A stretch of 64,000 nt of DNA, taken from an uncultured Chitinophaga sp. (GTDB lineage Bacteria > Bacteroidota > Bacteroidia > Chitinophagales > Chitinophagaceae). The notes beneath the pieces are model-generated. The model had not been told where the DNA came from. It saw only the letters and a program-made list of their open reading frames with translations, and did not search any database. Shown in pieces: positions 62,301 through 64,000 of the stretch. The stretch spans positions 1-64,000 of the forward strand of contig NZ_CAMLHC010000022.1 of NCBI RefSeq assembly GCF_946479755.1, in the 5' to 3' direction. A program made the translations under genes and the position numbers. The stretch's first letter is position 1. Each line of letters begins with the position of its first letter.

Positions 62301-64000
62301 TCTTACAACCCCTCACCCGGATAGGTCAGTCTTCACAGATGACCAACATTACGCTGGATGGGGTAAAACAATATGACTATAACGTCACCGAAGAAGATCG
62401 TGGCGGTATGGGTCTTGATTACGTCTTCGTGAAAGATAACCGGGTATTTGTCAGCCAGCACACCATCCAGGTGCCCTGGGATAATAAAGACCTGACTATC
62501 AAAATCGGTACCCACCGCGATAAGCTGTTACCAGGAGAAAAAGAAAAATGGAGCGTGGAAATCACCGGCTACAAAGGTGAGAAAGCTGCTGCCGAAATGC
62601 TGGCTTCCATGTACGATGCGTCGCTGGATGCTTTTGTGCCGCACCAGTGGAGCAAACCCGATATCTATCCTGATATCCTGTCCCGCGGCCGGCTGGTATA
62701 TCATGCCTTCGATAACTTCGGCATGGTGACCTCCCAGTATTATTTCGAAACAGACAGACAGGGAGCTGCCGCAAAGGAAAAAAGCTACGACGTGCTTAAC
62801 TTCTTCGGTTGGGGAATGGGCAACAGCTATGTATATGAAAAGGCGGGTGGCAGAGCGCTTGGCGTGAGAACGAGAGGCGCAGCCGGTGCTGTAATGGCCA
62901 TGGCGCCAGCACCTGCTGCCGTACAGCGGAAAGAGGTGATGAGAGAAACAGAAGCGCGCTCCATGAACTATGCAACAGAGCAGGCAGCAGATTCCGCTGC
63001 CCCTGAGGAAACACCGAAGGCGCCGGAAAACAATGCCGGCAATGTGCCTGTCCGCAAAAACTTCCAGGAAACGGCTTTCTTCCTGCCAGAACTGCGTACT
63101 GACAAAGACGGTAAACTGTCTTTTGAATTCACCATGCCGGAAGCCCTCACCAAATGGAACTTCCAGGGACTGGCACATACGCAGGATGCTGCTTTCGGCG
63201 TTGTCGGGGCCAGCATCGTTACCCAGAAACAACTGATGGTGGTGCCCAATGCGCCCCGCTTCGTAAGGGCCGGCGATAAGATTGACTTCACTGCCAAAGT
63301 AAGCAACCTGACCGATTCCCAGTTGATTGGCCAGGCCCATCTCGAACTGCTGGATGCCGCTACCATGCAGCCGGTTGATGGCTGGTTCCAGAATATCTTC
63401 CCGGTGCAGCATTTTACCGCTAACGCCGGTCAGAGCACCGTGGTGACTTTCCAGTTACAGGTGCCGCGCAACTTCACCAGTGCGCTGCTGTACCGCGTGA
63501 AAGCACAGTCCGGCAACTACAGCGACGGAGAAGAAAATGCACTGCCGGTGCTCACCAACTCCATGCTGGTAACGGAATCTATGCCGCTGCCGGTGCGTGG
63601 CGATGGTAAACATACGTTCACCTTTGAGAAACTGCTGCAGTCCGGGGCTTCATCTACACTGCGCCAGCAGGGCGTTACGGTGGAATACACCAGCAATCCG
63701 GCCTGGTATGCCGTACAGGCGTTACCGTACCTGATGGAGTATCCGTACGACTGCTCCGAGCAGGTGTTTAACCGCTATTACGCCAACGCATTGGCTACAC
63801 ATATTGCGAAGAGCGTTCCTGGTATCCGGCAGGTTTTTGAGAAATGGAAAACCACAGACACTGCAGCGCTGCTGAGCAACCTGCAGAAAAATGAAGAGCT
63901 GAAATCTCTGCTGTTGCAACAGACCCCCTGGGTGCTGGAAGCAAAGAACGAAGCACAGCAGAAGAAAAATATCGCCCTGCTGTTTGATCTGCAACGCATG
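59327..64000 (+). CDS. Alpha-2-macroglobulin family protein, 3' partial
   Basis: The frame opens at the ATG at 59327 and stays open for 1558 codons to the window edge. A signal peptide (MRLCLSLFIVLFLTNSVMAQ) is followed by a helical N-terminal region (about 25-390), then macroglobulin beta domains (SDRSIYRPGQTLYFKGIVV and VEEYKRPKFYAEFD are family landmarks), a disordered Ala/Pro/Glu-rich stretch at about 1180-1245 (bait-like), and NFQETAFFLPELRTDKDGKL. The thioester motif is intact: YPYDCSEQ with Cys1476 and Gln1479. Such envelope proteins trap attacking proteases. About 400 more residues are expected beyond the edge. No lipobox is seen. Confidence 0.93.
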   Translation, partial: MRLCLSLFIVLFLTNSVMAQTYYDNSWKKVTALDDKNLPKSALGEVDLIYARAVKDNLPAQQIKALIYQMKYTDQLSDSSIQQNLEKLDQKIAAAKGTPQAILQSIKGEVLLSYLRNNRYRLYNRTAIVEEKPGPDITSWSQDYLHRQITAAYQASLADKATLEKTPIGDFDPILVKGTGTRQLRPVLFDLLAHRALDYFKSGENTLTKPVNQFELDDPAAFAPAATFARHTFTATDKASLQYQAILVLQQLTRLHENDKAALLDIDLERIQYMQQISVAEDKTSLYRKALEEMTVAYNNEKEVTGVLALLANTYIGNALYGKADSTANLKKAREICEQAIQKGPGTQGAADCSNLLAEIKAQALELVTEKVNVPSLPFRTLVKYKNTDKIYLRVLAVDEAFAAALRLAQNDYSDRQNRYWRLLLDKKPVKAWEQSLPDPKDYNHHAAEIKIEALPLGQYIILASAKPGFDLKENPMALQFAWVSNISYLENNAKFIALDRSSGKPLPGTKLTAFSQEWADGKEKWVQLQSTVTDANGSAELSINSASNRSVRLKWERQGDVLFLDDHKYIYHYNEGELKPKPHIFLFSDRSIYRPGQTLYFKGIVVQQEAGKRTSNLVKGLKSTLILTDANSEKVDTIVVTSNEYGAFSGKIVLPEGRLNGNYFLRDAKSYGVHTFRVEEYKRPKFYAEFDTIKGTYRLGETVTTQGKALAYAGNNINGATVKYRVERRTRFPYPWLFRGYLPAGTSREIAHGETTTDENGHFKVSFPALPDKTVSPDQKPIFTYIVSADVTDLNGETRSASQSVAVGYQSMEINVQVPERLEAGALKDARVFTRNLNGAFEQASVKVAVQPLEPNKRLLRPRYWEQADQFAISEAAYIKDFPLDIYHDEDEKDKWPRKPAVWEQQFTSTATGEVAIDSKKLAPGYYELVVSATDKNGQPVVQKAVFELVDPRAKTLAAPDYLWSYQPEAKTEPGKKAAVILGSSAKDLNILQPLTRIGQSSQMTNITLDGVKQYDYNVTEEDRGGMGLDYVFVKDNRVFVSQHTIQVPWDNKDLTIKIGTHRDKLLPGEKEKWSVEITGYKGEKAAAEMLASMYDASLDAFVPHQWSKPDIYPDILSRGRLVYHAFDNFGMVTSQYYFETDRQGAAAKEKSYDVLNFFGWGMGNSYVYEKAGGRALGVRTRGAAGAVMAMAPAPAAVQRKEVMRETEARSMNYATEQAADSAAPEETPKAPENNAGNVPVRKNFQETAFFLPELRTDKDGKLSFEFTMPEALTKWNFQGLAHTQDAAFGVVGASIVTQKQLMVVPNAPRFVRAGDKIDFTAKVSNLTDSQLIGQAHLELLDAATMQPVDGWFQNIFPVQHFTANAGQSTVVTFQLQVPRNFTSALLYRVKAQSGNYSDGEENALPVLTNSMLVTESMPLPVRGDGKHTFTFEKLLQSGASSTLRQQGVTVEYTSNPAWYAVQALPYLMEYPYDCSEQVFNRYYANALATHIAKSVPGIRQVFEKWKTTDTAALLSNLQKNEELKSLLLQQTPWVLEAKNEAQQKKNIALLFDLQRM

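Overview
The window looks like chromosomal DNA of a Bacteroidota species, most likely a Chitinophaga-like member of the Chitinophagaceae. The evidence is a set of type IX secretion and gliding genes (gldA, gldJ, porU, porV, a PorP/SprF protein), a bacillithiol gene (bshA), DUF4292/DUF4293/DUF6134 proteins typical of the phylum, promoter boxes of the Bacteroidota form TAnnTTTG, and start codons that mostly lack Shine-Dalgarno sequences. About 50 protein genes fill the window. I see no rRNA, tRNA, CRISPR array, transposase, integrase or phage gene, so most of it is core genome.

Layout: 1-3.2 kb holds a partial glycine-rich 2H phosphoesterase, then a DUF2807 lipoprotein, a small secreted protein and a BI-1 membrane protein on the minus strand. 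3.4-6.1 kb holds a 2-oxoacid:ferredoxin oxidoreductase alpha subunit without its usual beta partner, and a DUF6134 protein. 6.1-12 kb is minus-strand housekeeping: nucleoside permease, DUF2071, nth, a small unknown, an FtsB/DivIC-like protein, eno, gldA. 12-14.3 kb holds a catalytically complete M23 peptidase and bcp. 14.4-20.9 kb is the gldJ / porU-porV secretion locus, with gldJ divergent from porU. 21-27.7 kb is a co-directional run: ispF, dut, a TPR lipoprotein, DUF4292, and two tandem EnvC-like proteins with degenerate LytM domains. 27.7-34.4 kb holds bshA, an M28 peptidase, a small membrane protein, a tetrapyrrole-methylase-family methyltransferase, an EI24 protein, PorP/SprF and upp. 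34.5-41.2 kb holds a VWA protein, anmK, ade, a LolA-like protein and a WYL regulator. 41.3-49.3 kb holds an unknown gene, a 740-base structured gene-free region, a 1-Cys peroxiredoxin, two pseudouridine synthases, rlmN, a thiolase and an ECF-type sigma factor. 49.6-64 kb holds uvrA, DUF4293, malic enzyme, a cryptic kinase-like protein, mlaE-mlaF, sucD, and an alpha-2-macroglobulin running off the window.

Themes: cell-envelope biology dominates (T9SS, lipoprotein handling, septum peptidoglycan splitting, lipid transport, macroglobulin), with central carbon and nucleotide salvage genes between. Many convergent gene pairs are separated by strong hairpin terminators, several of them bidirectional. 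The less explained items are the structured non-coding region at 41.9-42.7 kb, a GC-rich repeated leader before the thiolase, a divergent WYL-regulator/unknown-gene pair with a dyad at the promoter, a kinase-like protein of unknown role before mlaEF, and a scattered family of AT-rich intergenic inverted repeats.
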